64,000 nt of DNA, taken from contig NZ_JACGCJ010000010.1 of the NCBI RefSeq assembly GCF_021030645.1, forward strand, positions 1 through 64,000, given 5' to 3'. Source of the stretch: Agrilactobacillus fermenti. Its GTDB lineage: Bacteria > Bacillota > Bacilli > Lactobacillales > Lactobacillaceae. How positions within the stretch are numbered: the stretch's first letter is position 1; each line of letters opens with the position of its first letter. Made by a program: the position numbers and the translations under genes. Positions 53,452 to 61,885 of the stretch are shown here, piece after piece. The notes under the pieces were generated by a model that saw only the letters and a program-made list of their open reading frames with translations, searched no databases and was not told the origin of the DNA.

Positions 53452-55140
53452 CTATGATTCATATTGATAAACTTTGACTTCATAAGGTCGAATCGTATCA
53501 CCCATATCGTCCGCATAATTTTGAATTAGTAATTGCTTATTTGTGGGCAATTCGTAATGGCGTGAGACCGTTTCAGCTGTGAAATTAGCAATGATTTGTA
53601 AATTTTGATTTTGATAATGGCGTTGATAAGCAAAGATAGCTGTATCAGTTTCGTTGCCCGCAACAAGTTGATAGTCGCCCAAAGTGATGATTGGCAGGTC
53701 ATGGCGTAATTGAATCAAACGCCGGTAAAAGTTAAAAATGGACTGGGGATCAGCGACTTCTTGAGCGGCATTGATTTCAGGATAATTTGGATTGACAGCT
53801 AGCCAAGGCTCGTGGTCGCTAAAACCAGCATTTTTTTGATCATTCCACTGCATTGGTGTGCGGGCATTATCTCGGGAGCGAGCGTTGAGATAACGCAACA
53901 TGGTTGGTCCGTCAACCAATTTAGCTTGGTCAACGAGTTCATGGTAGGCGTTGATCGATTCAAGATCCCGGAAGTCATCTAATGAATGGAAAACTGTGTT
54001 GGTCATACCCAATTCTTCACCTTGATAGATATAGGGCGTCCCTTGCATAAAGTGTAATAAAGCGGCGAGCATTTTGGCAGCATAAACGCGATATTCAGGA
54101 CGATCATTACCAAAGCGGGAAACACAGCGAGGTTGGTCATGGTTGTTCCAATATAAGCTATTCCAAGCTTTGCCGTGCAGCGTACTTTGCCACTTGCTCA
54201 AGTTTGCTCGTAGATCTTTTAAAGCAACCGGCTGATCGTTCCATTTACCTAACGCTGGATTAGGATTGCCATCTAAGCCCATGTGTTCAAATTGGAAAAC
54301 CATATTTAATTCAGAATGATTCAAGTTGGCATATTTTTGGGCTTCTGAAACAGTCACGCCAGCAGTTTCACCGACAGTCATCCAATCATATTTACTTAAG
54401 ACTTGCTGGTTCATCTCACGCAAATAATCATGGACATGAGGGCCGTTCACAACAACAGCACTGGCATCGCCATATAAAGCACCTTTAGTTTGTGGGGCAT
54501 TAGGCAAGCCTTTTGGTTTAGAAATCATGGAGATCACATCCATGCGAAAACCGTCGATACCTTTAGCTGCCCACCAATTCATCATATCGAAAACGGAATG
54601 GCGGACATGAGGGTTATCCCAATTGAGATCTGGCTGTTCTTTAGCAAATAGATGCAAATAGTATTGTTTTGTCTGGGGATCATACTGCCAAGCTGGACCG
54701 GAGAACATGGAACCCCAATTGTTAGGCTCGTGACCATTAACAGGATCGCGCCAGATATAATAGTCTCTAAAAGCATTATCTGTTTTTGTGGCGCGACTCT
54801 TTTTGAACCAATCGTGTTGATCAGAGGTGTGGTTGACAACTAGATCCATCACAATCTTTAAATCGCGCTGATGTGCTTGCTGAACCAATTCATCAAAGTC
54901 AGCCATTGTCCCAAAATTAGGATTAATAGCTTGATAATCAGAGATATCATAGCCACCATCGACATCCATTGTTTTGTAGATTGGGTTCAGCCAGATCACA
55001 TCGACACCAAGCTGTTTGATATAATCTAAACGCTGGATGATGCCTTGTAAGTCACCGATGCCATCGTGATTACTATCTTGAAAACTTTTAGGATAAACTT
55101 GATAGACAACAGCATTTTGCCACCATTTTACATTTTCCAT
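53452..55140 (-). CDS. malL: oligo-1,6-glucosidase (GH13), copy 2
   Basis: 562 residues. Catalytic Asp in GFRMDVISM (201), Glu in VGETAG (258), Asp in NNHDQPR (335). As in copy 1, Val follows the nucleophile, pointing to alpha-1,6 bonds. The two enzymes are colinear with few gaps, so they are paralogues, perhaps with different chain-length preference. ATG 55140 has GGAGG eight bases ahead; an upstream reading to 55287 runs through the operators and is rejected. Two TGGAACGTTCCA palindromes precede it. A repeat copy lies at its 3' end. Confidence 0.93.
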   Translation of the reverse strand: MENVKWWQNAVVYQVYPKSFQDSNHDGIGDLQGIIQRLDYIKQLGVDVIWLNPIYKTMDVDGGYDISDYQAINPNFGTMADFDELVQQAHQRDLKIVMDLVVNHTSDQHDWFKKSRATKTDNAFRDYYIWRDPVNGHEPNNWGSMFSGPAWQYDPQTKQYYLHLFAKEQPDLNWDNPHVRHSVFDMMNWWAAKGIDGFRMDVISMISKPKGLPNAPQTKGALYGDASAVVVNGPHVHDYLREMNQQVLSKYDWMTVGETAGVTVSEAQKYANLNHSELNMVFQFEHMGLDGNPNPALGKWNDQPVALKDLRANLSKWQSTLHGKAWNSLYWNNHDQPRCVSRFGNDRPEYRVYAAKMLAALLHFMQGTPYIYQGEELGMTNTVFHSLDDFRDLESINAYHELVDQAKLVDGPTMLRYLNARSRDNARTPMQWNDQKNAGFSDHEPWLAVNPNYPEINAAQEVADPQSIFNFYRRLIQLRHDLPIITLGDYQLVAGNETDTAIFAYQRHYQNQNLQIIANFTAETVSRHYELPTNKQLLIQNYADDMGDTIRPYEVKVYQYES

Positions 55141-55160
55141 AAGGATAACCTCCATTAATT

Positions 55161-55172
55161 TGGAACGTTCCA
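55161..55172. promoter_or_regulatory. operator TGGAACGTTCCA, proximal copy
   Basis: Perfect 12-base palindrome with a CG centre, LacI-family type, 21 bases upstream of the glucosidase start and just after a possible -10 (TTTAAT on the minus strand). The likely ligand is the LacI protein at 50557. Confidence 0.65.
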
Positions 55173-55257
55173 TTAAATGAGTAAAAAAATAATTGCAACA
55201 CTTTAAACAAATATGTCTGGTAAGGCCTTCAAAAAAGTGGAATCTATTTATATGTTT

Positions 55258-55269
55258 TGGAACGTTCCA
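55258..55269. promoter_or_regulatory. operator TGGAACGTTCCA, distal copy
   Basis: Second perfect copy of the same palindrome, 97 bases upstream of the first (about nine helical turns), so both lie on nearly the same face of the DNA. Confidence 0.65.
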
Positions 55270-55304
55270 ACTATTCAAATAAATCATAGCGCTTTCTTAG
55301 AAAA

Positions 55305-55319
55305 ATGCAAGCGCTTTTT
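55305..55319. promoter_or_regulatory. cre-like site before oligo-1,6-glucosidase 2
   Basis: ATGCAAGCGCTTTTT matches the left 13 positions of the CcpA consensus but not the last two. Another AGCGCT core lies at about 55288. Catabolite repression of the glucosidase is plausible. Confidence 0.45.
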
Positions 55320-55346
55320 AGAATTTTTGTCTGCTAAATCGTTCGT

Positions 55347-55531
55347 AAATAAATAGGGACAGAAACAAAATATTAGTTTTGCTCTGATCCCTATTTATTA
55401 CGAGTATATGTTGTTTAAACGTGTTTCAAAAGGCAACGCCCTTGCCTAACAGCAACTCCCTCAGATGGGAAGCCCACCATTGTCGGGATTCTTGTTCGTG
55501 CTCGATCGCTGACCACCTTTTGTCACACACT
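55347..55531 (-). repeat. intergenic hairpin repeat, copy 5, with adjoining hairpin
   Basis: Minus-strand copy right after the aldehyde dehydrogenase gene: GTGACAAAAGGTGGTCAGCG, GAGCACGAACAAGAATCCCGA, AATGGTGGGCTTCCCAT, TGAGGGAGTTGCTGTTAGGC, TTGCCTTTTGAAACACG. TCCC/GGGA replaces TCAC/GTGA of other copies, keeping the pairing. It is followed by a hairpin AATAAATAGGGA / TCCCTATTTATT (55347-55399). Confidence 0.82.
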
Positions 55532-55534
55532 GTT

Positions 55535-56950
55535 TTATTTTACCAAATCTCGCAATTCAGCAATTAAATCTAAAGGATGCCGCGTTGCTTTTGAAATGGT
55601 CTTAATATTTAATAAATCACGATCCGTTAAGTTATGAGAGATCGAGTTTTTACCGTAAGAGCCAGTACCTAAGGTTAAGGAAGGGGTCAATTTATTGAAG
55701 AGACCGCCAATACCACCTAGAGAGCCTGGCGTGTTGATCAAGATACGGCAGGCTGGCATTTTGACACCGAATTCGTCAATAATTGCTTGATCTTTAGTGT
55801 GCAAAACAGCAGTGTGACCCAAACCACCATATTCTAATAAAGCCAGGCAAAGGTTCATGGCTGATTCATGACCGTTGGCTTCATACATTGTTAAAACAGG
55901 CGACAATTTTTCGCCAGAAAGTGGGAAATTCACACCAATACCGCCGACTTCAGCGATGAGTAGTTTTGTACCCTTAGGCACCTGAATGCCGGCAATCTCG
56001 GCGATACGTTCTGCTGACTGACCGGCAATTGGACCTCGAACGGTATGGCGTTTGGGATCGATGACCGCGTCACTTAACTTTTGTGTATCAGCCTTGGGCA
56101 CAAAGTAAGCACCCTGTTTTTCAAAACTTGTACGTGTTTTTTGATAGATAGCACGATCGACGACCACACTATTTTCTGAGGCACAAATCATGCCATTATC
56201 AAACGTTTTTGACGTCATGATATCTTGGACAGCAGCGTCGACGTCAGCAGAGGCTTCAATATAAGCCGGAGCATTACCGGGGCCAACACCAAGAGCAGGT
56301 TTACCGGTGGAGTAAGCCGCAGCAACCATTGCTGGACCACCAGTTGCTAGGACAATGGCGACGTTAGGATGATTCATCAATTTATCTGTAGCTTCGATGC
56401 TTGGCTGTGGAATCCACTGGATGCAATCCTTAGGGGCGCCAGCTTGTTCAGCGGCTTGAGCCAGAAGTCGGCAAGTTGCACTGCCACATTGCTGCGCTTG
56501 TGGGTGTAGCCCAAAAATAATCGTGTTCCGCGTTTTTAAAGCTAACAAGATTTTGAAAATAACCGTTGACGTTGGATTCGTGACCGGAGTAACGCCCGCA
56601 ACGACGCCCAGAGGTTCTGCAATTTCCTGAAGACCATTGGCTGGGTCGTCTTTAATGATACCAACGGTTTTATCATCTTTGATTTGATTCCAAATATATT
56701 GACTGGCATAAATATTTTTAATGGCTTTGTCTTCATAGTTGCCCCGACCAGTTTCTCGATAGGCTAACTGAGCCAATGCCTTGGCATGGCGCCGGGCTGT
56801 ATCAGCAATGGCTTCACAAATGGTATCCACTTGTTTTTGATCAAAAGTACGTAAGCTCTTAAAGGCATCTTGTGAACGAGAAACCATAGTGTTAATCATA
56901 TTTTCAACGGGTAGATTTACTAAATTCGTTGTTTTCTCTATATTTTGCAT
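55535..56950 (-). CDS. acetylating (CoA-dependent) aldehyde dehydrogenase
   Basis: 471 residues, the size of the stand-alone enzyme rather than the two-domain AdhE. Catalytic Cys in NGMICASENSVV, cofactor motif ATGGPAMVAAAYSTGKPALGVGPGN. It turns acetaldehyde plus CoA and NAD into acetyl-CoA, or the reverse, and belongs near EutE/AdhE N-terminal domains. No microcompartment targeting peptide is obvious and no eut/pdu genes are nearby. Monocistronic, with a complex palindromic region upstream (57057-57084). With the alcohol dehydrogenase at 23560 it could form a path to ethanol. Confidence 0.9.
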   Translation of the reverse strand: MQNIEKTTNLVNLPVENMINTMVSRSQDAFKSLRTFDQKQVDTICEAIADTARRHAKALAQLAYRETGRGNYEDKAIKNIYASQYIWNQIKDDKTVGIIKDDPANGLQEIAEPLGVVAGVTPVTNPTSTVIFKILLALKTRNTIIFGLHPQAQQCGSATCRLLAQAAEQAGAPKDCIQWIPQPSIEATDKLMNHPNVAIVLATGGPAMVAAAYSTGKPALGVGPGNAPAYIEASADVDAAVQDIMTSKTFDNGMICASENSVVVDRAIYQKTRTSFEKQGAYFVPKADTQKLSDAVIDPKRHTVRGPIAGQSAERIAEIAGIQVPKGTKLLIAEVGGIGVNFPLSGEKLSPVLTMYEANGHESAMNLCLALLEYGGLGHTAVLHTKDQAIIDEFGVKMPACRILINTPGSLGGIGGLFNKLTPSLTLGTGSYGKNSISHNLTDRDLLNIKTISKATRHPLDLIAELRDLVK

Positions 56951-57056
56951 ATCGAGACACGTCCTTTTTCAGAAAATTAATTATTTAATTCACAATTAGA
57001 ATATAGAACTTTTTGGTTCTGTTGTAAAACAGGAATAACTGTTTTCACACAGTTTG

Positions 57057-57084
57057 GTACAGTTAACATAAATTGTTATGGTAC
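57057..57084. promoter_or_regulatory. 28-base imperfect palindrome upstream of the aldehyde dehydrogenase gene
   Basis: Begins and ends with GTAC and contains TAACA and TGTTA arms in mirror positions. AACTGT near 57047 and 57089 and ACAGTT near 57049-57065 add half-sites. It looks like a regulator site; the protein is unknown. Confidence 0.45.
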
Positions 57085-57260
57085 GAAGAACTGTGTATTT
57101 CAGATGAATTGAATTATTGTTCGTTTAAAGATGCTATGTGTGCGATAATGCAGTCATAAAGTATTAAAAAGTAAGTAAAAGACGAACAATGTAAATAAAA
57201 ACGGTTTCAAAATAAAAAATTTTAATAACAAAATATTTCGCGTGTACTAATTTGCATAAG

Positions 57261-57290
57261 GAGAGTGAGACAAGAGGCGTTCCAAAAGGT
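57261..57290 (+). repeat. fragment of the intergenic hairpin repeat (copy 6, 5' arm only)
   Basis: GAGAGTGAGACAAGAGGCGTTC corresponds to the first 22 bases of the family. The sequence then diverges. Confidence 0.6.
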
Positions 57291-57304
57291 CGACTGCCCG
57301 TGCC

Positions 57305-57346
57305 GTTTCAATACTCATTCAGGCCAAATTATGATAGTATTGAAAC
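57305..57346 (+). promoter_or_regulatory. inverted repeat around the probable folate operon promoter
   Basis: GTTTCAATACT (57305-57315) and AGTATTGAAAC (57336-57346) are perfect 11-base mirror arms. TATGAT (57330-57335) abuts the right arm and could be the -10 box; the -35 is weak. A bound regulator would cover the promoter. It does not resemble a tetrahydrofolate riboswitch. Confidence 0.5.
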
Positions 57347-57390
57347 AGGTTGTAACGCATGAAGATTAATTAAAAAAGGGCGTGACGCAA

Positions 57391-57729
57391 ATGTTGAGCG
57401 TGCGTTTAAATAATATGAAGTTTCACGGCCATATTGGTGTTTATCCTGAGGAAAAGAAAATCGGTCAAGATTTAGAAATTGATGTTGCCTTGCAAACCAA
57501 AGTGGATGTGCAGCAGATCCATGATGATTTGACTCAGACCATTAGTTATGGCGCCGTTTATCGTCAGATTCAAAAAATTGTTTCAACTAGCCGGGTGGAC
57601 TTAGTCGAAACGTTGGCGACGGACATTATGAATGCCATCAAGGCTACTTATGCTGAACAAGTAACTCACGTAACTGTGCGGATTCGCAAGTTGAATACCC
57701 CAATCGATGGCATTATGGATAATGTGTAG
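57391..57729 (+). CDS. folB: dihydroneopterin aldolase
   Basis: 112 residues, normal length. It splits dihydroneopterin into 6-hydroxymethyl-dihydropterin and glycolaldehyde. Conserved start NNMKFHGHIGVYPEEKKIGQ with the catalytic Glu and the end VTVRIRKLNTPIDG with the catalytic Lys nearby. ATG 57391 follows AAAAAGGG; GTG 57382 is an alternative. First gene of the folate operon. Confidence 0.93.
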   Translation: MLSVRLNNMKFHGHIGVYPEEKKIGQDLEIDVALQTKVDVQQIHDDLTQTISYGAVYRQIQKIVSTSRVDLVETLATDIMNAIKATYAEQVTHVTVRIRKLNTPIDGIMDNV

Positions 57730-57746
57730 ATCGAGGTGCAGGGGTG

Positions 57747-58232
57747 ATGCCAGAAGTCTATTTAAGTATCGGGGCTAACTTAGGAGATAAAGTTGGACAG
57801 CTGCGAACGGCGATTGCTGAATTAGCAGCCAAGCCGGAAATTGACATACTGGCAACTTCTAAGTTTTACCAAACGGCACCGGTGGGCGGTGTGCCCCAAG
57901 ATGACTTTATCAATGCTGCGGTTCGTCTTGAAACGGCATTAACACCAAGTGCCTTATTAGAGGTGCTGCATCAGATTGAGCAGGGGTTACACCGGGTTCG
58001 GAAGATCCATTGGGGACCGCGAACGATTGATTTGGATATTATTTTTTATGATCATGAAACGGTGCAAACCGCTGTTTTGACAATTCCACATCCGGAAACT
58101 TTTAACCGTCGTTTTGTATTGGTTCCTTTGTTAGACATATTACCCCCGACTGATCCCTATTATGCCCAAGTGAAAGTTGCTCAAACGCAATTAGGGGACA
58201 CTCAAGCATTACAAGTTTTTAATGGAGTGTGA
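57747..58232 (+). CDS. folK: hydroxymethyl-dihydropterin pyrophosphokinase
   Basis: 161 residues. It transfers pyrophosphate from ATP to hydroxymethyl-dihydropterin. Signatures: YLSIGANLGDKVGQL, TSKFYQTAPVGGVPQDDFINA, and WGPRTIDLDIIFYD, which holds the two magnesium-binding Asp. ATG 57747 has GAGGTG at fitting distance. Second in the operon. Confidence 0.95.
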   Translation: MPEVYLSIGANLGDKVGQLRTAIAELAAKPEIDILATSKFYQTAPVGGVPQDDFINAAVRLETALTPSALLEVLHQIEQGLHRVRKIHWGPRTIDLDIIFYDHETVQTAVLTIPHPETFNRRFVLVPLLDILPPTDPYYAQVKVAQTQLGDTQALQVFNGV

Positions 58233-58238
58233 ATCGTA

Positions 58239-58808
58239 TTGAATGAAACAAACCAACAAGCAATTGAACAAGCCGTCAAGCAGATTTTAACGGCTGTGGG
58301 TGAAGATCCTAATCGGCCTGGTCTGCTGGAAACACCAGCCCGGGTGGCGCGCATGTATGCAGAAGTATTTAGTTCCTTGTCAGAACAAAAATTTACGGAC
58401 TACAAAATTTTTGATTCCGATCATGATGAAGACGAGATCGTTCTAGTGAAAGATATTCCTTTCTATAGTATGTGTGAACATCATTTATTGCCTTTTTTTG
58501 GTACAGCTACGGTAGCTTATATCCCTAAAGACGGCAAAATTATCGGCTTAAGCAAGATTCCAAGATTGGTAGATTTTGTTACTAAGAAACCAACGCTACA
58601 AGAGAATGTAACAGCTGATATCGCGACAAATCTGGCTGATATTTTACATCCAGCAGGTATTGCAGTGATGGTGAAAGCACGGCATATGTGTATGGAAATG
58701 CGCGGGGTCAAAAAGGCGAATAGCCAGACGCGCACCAGCTTTTATAGCGGCCGTTTCAAAGAACCTCAGACGCGGCAAGACTTAATGTTGCAATTACAGG
58801 ACATTTAA
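58239..58808 (+). CDS. folE: GTP cyclohydrolase I
   Basis: 189 residues. It makes dihydroneopterin triphosphate from GTP. Zinc ligands in SMCEHHLLPFFG (Cys, His) and in RHMCMEMRGV (second Cys). The N-terminus VGEDPNRPGLLETPARVARMY is typical. The start codon is TTG at 58239; GGAG lies about 11 bases before it and the only nearby ATG is out of frame. Six bases after folK. Confidence 0.95.
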   Translation: MNETNQQAIEQAVKQILTAVGEDPNRPGLLETPARVARMYAEVFSSLSEQKFTDYKIFDSDHDEDEIVLVKDIPFYSMCEHHLLPFFGTATVAYIPKDGKIIGLSKIPRLVDFVTKKPTLQENVTADIATNLADILHPAGIAVMVKARHMCMEMRGVKKANSQTRTSFYSGRFKEPQTRQDLMLQLQDI

Positions 58809-58809
58809 A

Positions 58810-60132
58810 ATGACAAAGGTCAACGATGAAGTTCAATTCCATGAATATTTAAAATTAATCAAAACCACGATGCGATACGGTTCTGAAAATCGTATCGAAT
58901 TGTTGCGGCAAGTCCTAACAGCGTGTGACCACCCAGATCTGAGTTTTAAAATTGTGCATATTTGTGGGACTAACGGTAAAGGGTCGACTGGCTATTTGAT
59001 TGGTGAGTTATTGCAGCAGGCGGGCCTGCGGGTTGGGCGATTTTCGAGTCCGGCAATTTATGAAGATCGAGAAATGATTCAACTTAACGGTCAATTAGTC
59101 AGTTATGCGGCCTTTAATCAAGCCTTTAATGAATTATTGACGGCTTTACAGCAGCGGCAGCTAGCTTTAACCCAATTATCGGAATTTGAATGCTGGTTCT
59201 TGATTGCAATGCTGGTTTTCCGCCAAGCGCAAGTGGCCTGGGTGATTTTAGAATGCGGGCTCGGCGGTGAGTTGGATGCCACCAATGCCATTGCGACAGC
59301 AGCTTATGATGTCTTTACCCATATTGATTTGGACCATATGGCTTTACTGGGCAATACGATTACCGCCATTGCTACCACTAAAGCCCGAATCATTCGCCCA
59401 CAAGCCGAAGTGATCAACTATCCGGCGCAATATCCAATAGTGGATCAGATCATTGCCGATTTGGCGGCTCAGCGTCAAGCCTATTATCATCACGCTAAAA
59501 CCAGCCAGCTAGTGGTTCAGCGGGCTGATCTGAATGGCACAGACTTGCTTTTTCAAACACAGGAGCAAGCTATTCCGTTACATTTAAATTTAGCTGGTGC
59601 CTATCAGGTTAAAAATTTGGCGACTGTCTTGGCATTCGTTCATGTTTATAATCAAAAAGTGCAAACAAGACTTATTACGACAGAGATGATTCAGACTGTT
59701 CTGCAGTCGGCCACGTTAATGGGTCGATTGACGCGGGTTCATAAGCAGCCACCGGTTTATATTGATGGTGGTCATAATCCTGACGCCATGCGTGGTATGC
59801 TGCCGCTATTAGCTCAAACCAGTCAAAAGCATGAATTGATTATTGTTTTAGGCTTTTTGGCTGATAAGAATGTCCAAGCGGCGCTACAAAATTTTCGGAC
59901 ATTATCAGCTTACTTTATCGCAACAACGCCTGATAATCCTAAGCGTGCCTTACCGGCAGCCACGTTAGCTGATTGGCTGATTCAACAGTTGCCTGAGGCA
60001 AAAGCTATTCAAGCACTAGCTGCCCCGCGAGCAGCTTATCAGCAAGCTTTAGCTCTGGCAGCAACACTCAAAGATCCAGTGATCTTTGTCTTGGGTTCTT
60101 TTTATTTACTGCGGCAGGTACCAAGGTCATGA
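58810..60132 (+). CDS. folC: folylpolyglutamate synthase / dihydrofolate synthase
   Basis: 440 residues of the Mur-ligase fold. P-loop HICGTNGKGSTGYLIGELL (about residues 49-67), then RVGRFSSPAIYEDRE, and YIDGGHNPDAM in the C-terminal domain. It adds glutamate to dihydropteroate and to folates. The start lies one base after folE; the stop overlaps the next gene by four bases. Confidence 0.93.
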   Translation: MTKVNDEVQFHEYLKLIKTTMRYGSENRIELLRQVLTACDHPDLSFKIVHICGTNGKGSTGYLIGELLQQAGLRVGRFSSPAIYEDREMIQLNGQLVSYAAFNQAFNELLTALQQRQLALTQLSEFECWFLIAMLVFRQAQVAWVILECGLGGELDATNAIATAAYDVFTHIDLDHMALLGNTITAIATTKARIIRPQAEVINYPAQYPIVDQIIADLAAQRQAYYHHAKTSQLVVQRADLNGTDLLFQTQEQAIPLHLNLAGAYQVKNLATVLAFVHVYNQKVQTRLITTEMIQTVLQSATLMGRLTRVHKQPPVYIDGGHNPDAMRGMLPLLAQTSQKHELIIVLGFLADKNVQAALQNFRTLSAYFIATTPDNPKRALPAATLADWLIQQLPEAKAIQALAAPRAAYQQALALAATLKDPVIFVLGSFYLLRQVPRS

Positions 60133-60716
60133 AACAACCAATTCTAATCGCCAGCAATAATCAAGACAAGTCACAAGAACTTAGTGCAATTTCGGCGTTG
60201 TTTGGGCTACAGGCAGTTAATTATCAAACCGTTGCCGCAACCAAGTTTCAATTTCCAGAAGAGACTCTTGACTACGGCCAAAATGCGCAGCAAAAAGCTG
60301 AGTTTATTTGGCAGCAATTGCAGCAGTCTTATCCAGTTTTGGGTGATGATTCAGGCATTCATCTTGATTTTTTACCCAATCGATTTAATGAAGCTACAAA
60401 AAGAGAATTTGCAAAAAGCAGTCAAAATCATGTAACATACTTACTACAGTTATTGGAGGAAGCGCCGTTAGAACGGCGGGGCATTACGATGGTCACACAT
60501 CTAGTGCTGCGAAATTATCGGGGAATCTACCACGCAACCGGCTATTTAACCGGGCATGTTGCACTGCAAGCCATGGGGACGGGCGGATTTGATTTAGACC
60601 GTATTGTCATCTCAACTGGTTTTCAGCAGACACTTGCTCAGTTATCGCCAATGGTTCGGATGCGCTTGGGGCACCGTTATCAAGCTATGACGCACTTAAT
60701 CCAACAAATGAGGTAA
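60129..60716 (+). CDS. RdgB/HAM1-like nucleotide pyrophosphatase in the folate operon
   Basis: 195 residues. The fold is clear from ILIASNNQDKSQEL at the start and PVLGDDSGIHLDF. The substrate motif after that differs from housekeeping RdgB: the PGxxSAR segment is missing, replaced by LPNRFNEATKREF. In L. plantarum an xtp-type gene lies in the same folate cluster. The step from dihydroneopterin triphosphate to dihydroneopterin needs a pyrophosphatase, absent among the other genes here, so this is the natural candidate. Inference only; inosine/xanthosine triphosphate cleaning is the alternative. Overlaps folC by four bases. Confidence 0.75.
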   Translation: MKQPILIASNNQDKSQELSAISALFGLQAVNYQTVAATKFQFPEETLDYGQNAQQKAEFIWQQLQQSYPVLGDDSGIHLDFLPNRFNEATKREFAKSSQNHVTYLLQLLEEAPLERRGITMVTHLVLRNYRGIYHATGYLTGHVALQAMGTGGFDLDRIVISTGFQQTLAQLSPMVRMRLGHRYQAMTHLIQQMR

Positions 60717-60721
60717 TTGAT

Positions 60722-61864
60722 ATGAAAATATCTGAGCAAAAAGATCTATTCCAGTTGGCAACACGGACAACCTTTGATCCCTATCAAATCCAATTGACTT
60801 TGACCGATTTAACAACGGCTGAACAAGGTTGGCTGCGGCCATTATTGGCAGACCTAGATGTCTTATATCAGCAATTGGGCACTAATTTTGCAATTAAATT
60901 TGATATCTATCAGTTTGAAGCTTTTAAGCATGCATTTTTAACCCATGAATCAGCAACAGCTTTACGCACGCAGATCCAACAAATCTGGTCAGAACATCAG
61001 GTTTGGTGGCGTGGCCGTAACTTTAGCTTAAATTTGACCACTGATCCTATTGTCTATTCGATCATTAATACCTCACCAGATTCGTTTTATGATGGTGGGG
61101 TATTGAAGGACATGGACACGGTCATGCAGCGGGTGGCAGCGGACGTTGAAGCCGGTGCAAAGGTGATCGAAGTTGGTGGTCAAACAACACGACCGGGCTT
61201 TAAACCGATTACGCCAGAAGTTGAGATTAAACGCACTGTCCCTCAGGTCAAAGCAATTAAACAAGCCTATCCTGACATTGTTGTGGCGGTGGATACGTAT
61301 AAGACACCCGTTATGCGTGCAGTGCTAGCAGCCGGTGCTGATGCGATTAATGATGTGAATGGCTTCAATGATGATCCAGAGAAATTTAAATTATTACGGG
61401 AATATCAACCAGCAGTATTGACGATGCATGAAAATCGCGGACGGCCGTATAAGGATAGTTTGACGCCAAATATTCGCCAATTCTTCAAAACTAATTTGGA
61501 AATGTTACTGCAGGAAGCTGACTTGGATTATGAAGCCATTGCGCTGGACCAGGGTATCGGTTACTCTGCAAATGCTGATAATATTCAGGATTTCGCTTTC
61601 ATGCGGTCTTTAAGTGAACTTAATATTTTTGGTCGGCCGACCATGGTCGCTGTTTCGAATAAGGGGTTTTATGGCAAACTCTTGGGTTTGGCTAAAGACA
61701 GTCGTTTATTACCGACCATTGTCAGTGAAACGGTCATGATCCAGCAAGGTGGTCGTTTGATTCGTGTTCATGATGCCAAGGCAACCGCAGATATGATTAA
61801 ATTGCTAAAGGCCATTAATACCTCATTTTTGATTGATAAGGAAAATGATGAAATTAAAAGTTGA
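60722..61864 (+). CDS. folP: dihydropteroate synthase with N-terminal extension
   Basis: 380 residues; classical FolP is about 270-280. The first 100 residues are an added domain that I do not recognise. The barrel then shows YSIINTSPDSFYDGG, EVGGQTTRPGF, VAVDTYK, DAINDVNGF, LTMHENRG, LDQGIGYSANADN, AVSNKGFYG and IRVHDAK, all in family order. Several positions are unusual (LDQGIG for DPGIG, SNKGF for SRKSF). It joins p-aminobenzoate to hydroxymethyl-dihydropterin pyrophosphate. Last gene of the operon; terminator follows. Confidence 0.92.
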   Translation: MKISEQKDLFQLATRTTFDPYQIQLTLTDLTTAEQGWLRPLLADLDVLYQQLGTNFAIKFDIYQFEAFKHAFLTHESATALRTQIQQIWSEHQVWWRGRNFSLNLTTDPIVYSIINTSPDSFYDGGVLKDMDTVMQRVAADVEAGAKVIEVGGQTTRPGFKPITPEVEIKRTVPQVKAIKQAYPDIVVAVDTYKTPVMRAVLAAGADAINDVNGFNDDPEKFKLLREYQPAVLTMHENRGRPYKDSLTPNIRQFFKTNLEMLLQEADLDYEAIALDQGIGYSANADNIQDFAFMRSLSELNIFGRPTMVAVSNKGFYGKLLGLAKDSRLLPTIVSETVMIQQGGRLIRVHDAKATADMIKLLKAINTSFLIDKENDEIKS

Positions 61865-61885
61865 TCTAAATTGATTGATTTAATT

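Larger units (their letters stand above)
56951..57390. other. divergent region between aldehyde dehydrogenase and folate operon
   Basis: 440 bases without a gene. It contains repeated AACTGT/ACAGTT half-sites and a 28-base palindrome (57057-57084) on the dehydrogenase side. On the folate side are a repeat fragment (57261-57290) and an 11-base inverted repeat around a -10 box (57305-57346). Confidence 0.6.

Noticed and set aside
53452-55287. 611-residue version of oligo-1,6-glucosidase 2
   Set aside because: The first 49 codons run through both operators and the ribosome binding site; the family starts at MENVKWWQ.
55535-56950. Microcompartment-type (eut/pdu) aldehyde dehydrogenase
   Set aside because: No shell-protein or cofactor genes nearby and no clear encapsulation peptide.
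57241-57390. Tetrahydrofolate riboswitch before folB
   Set aside because: The GGAGAGT start is simply a fragment of the intergenic repeat, and the conserved riboswitch core does not follow.
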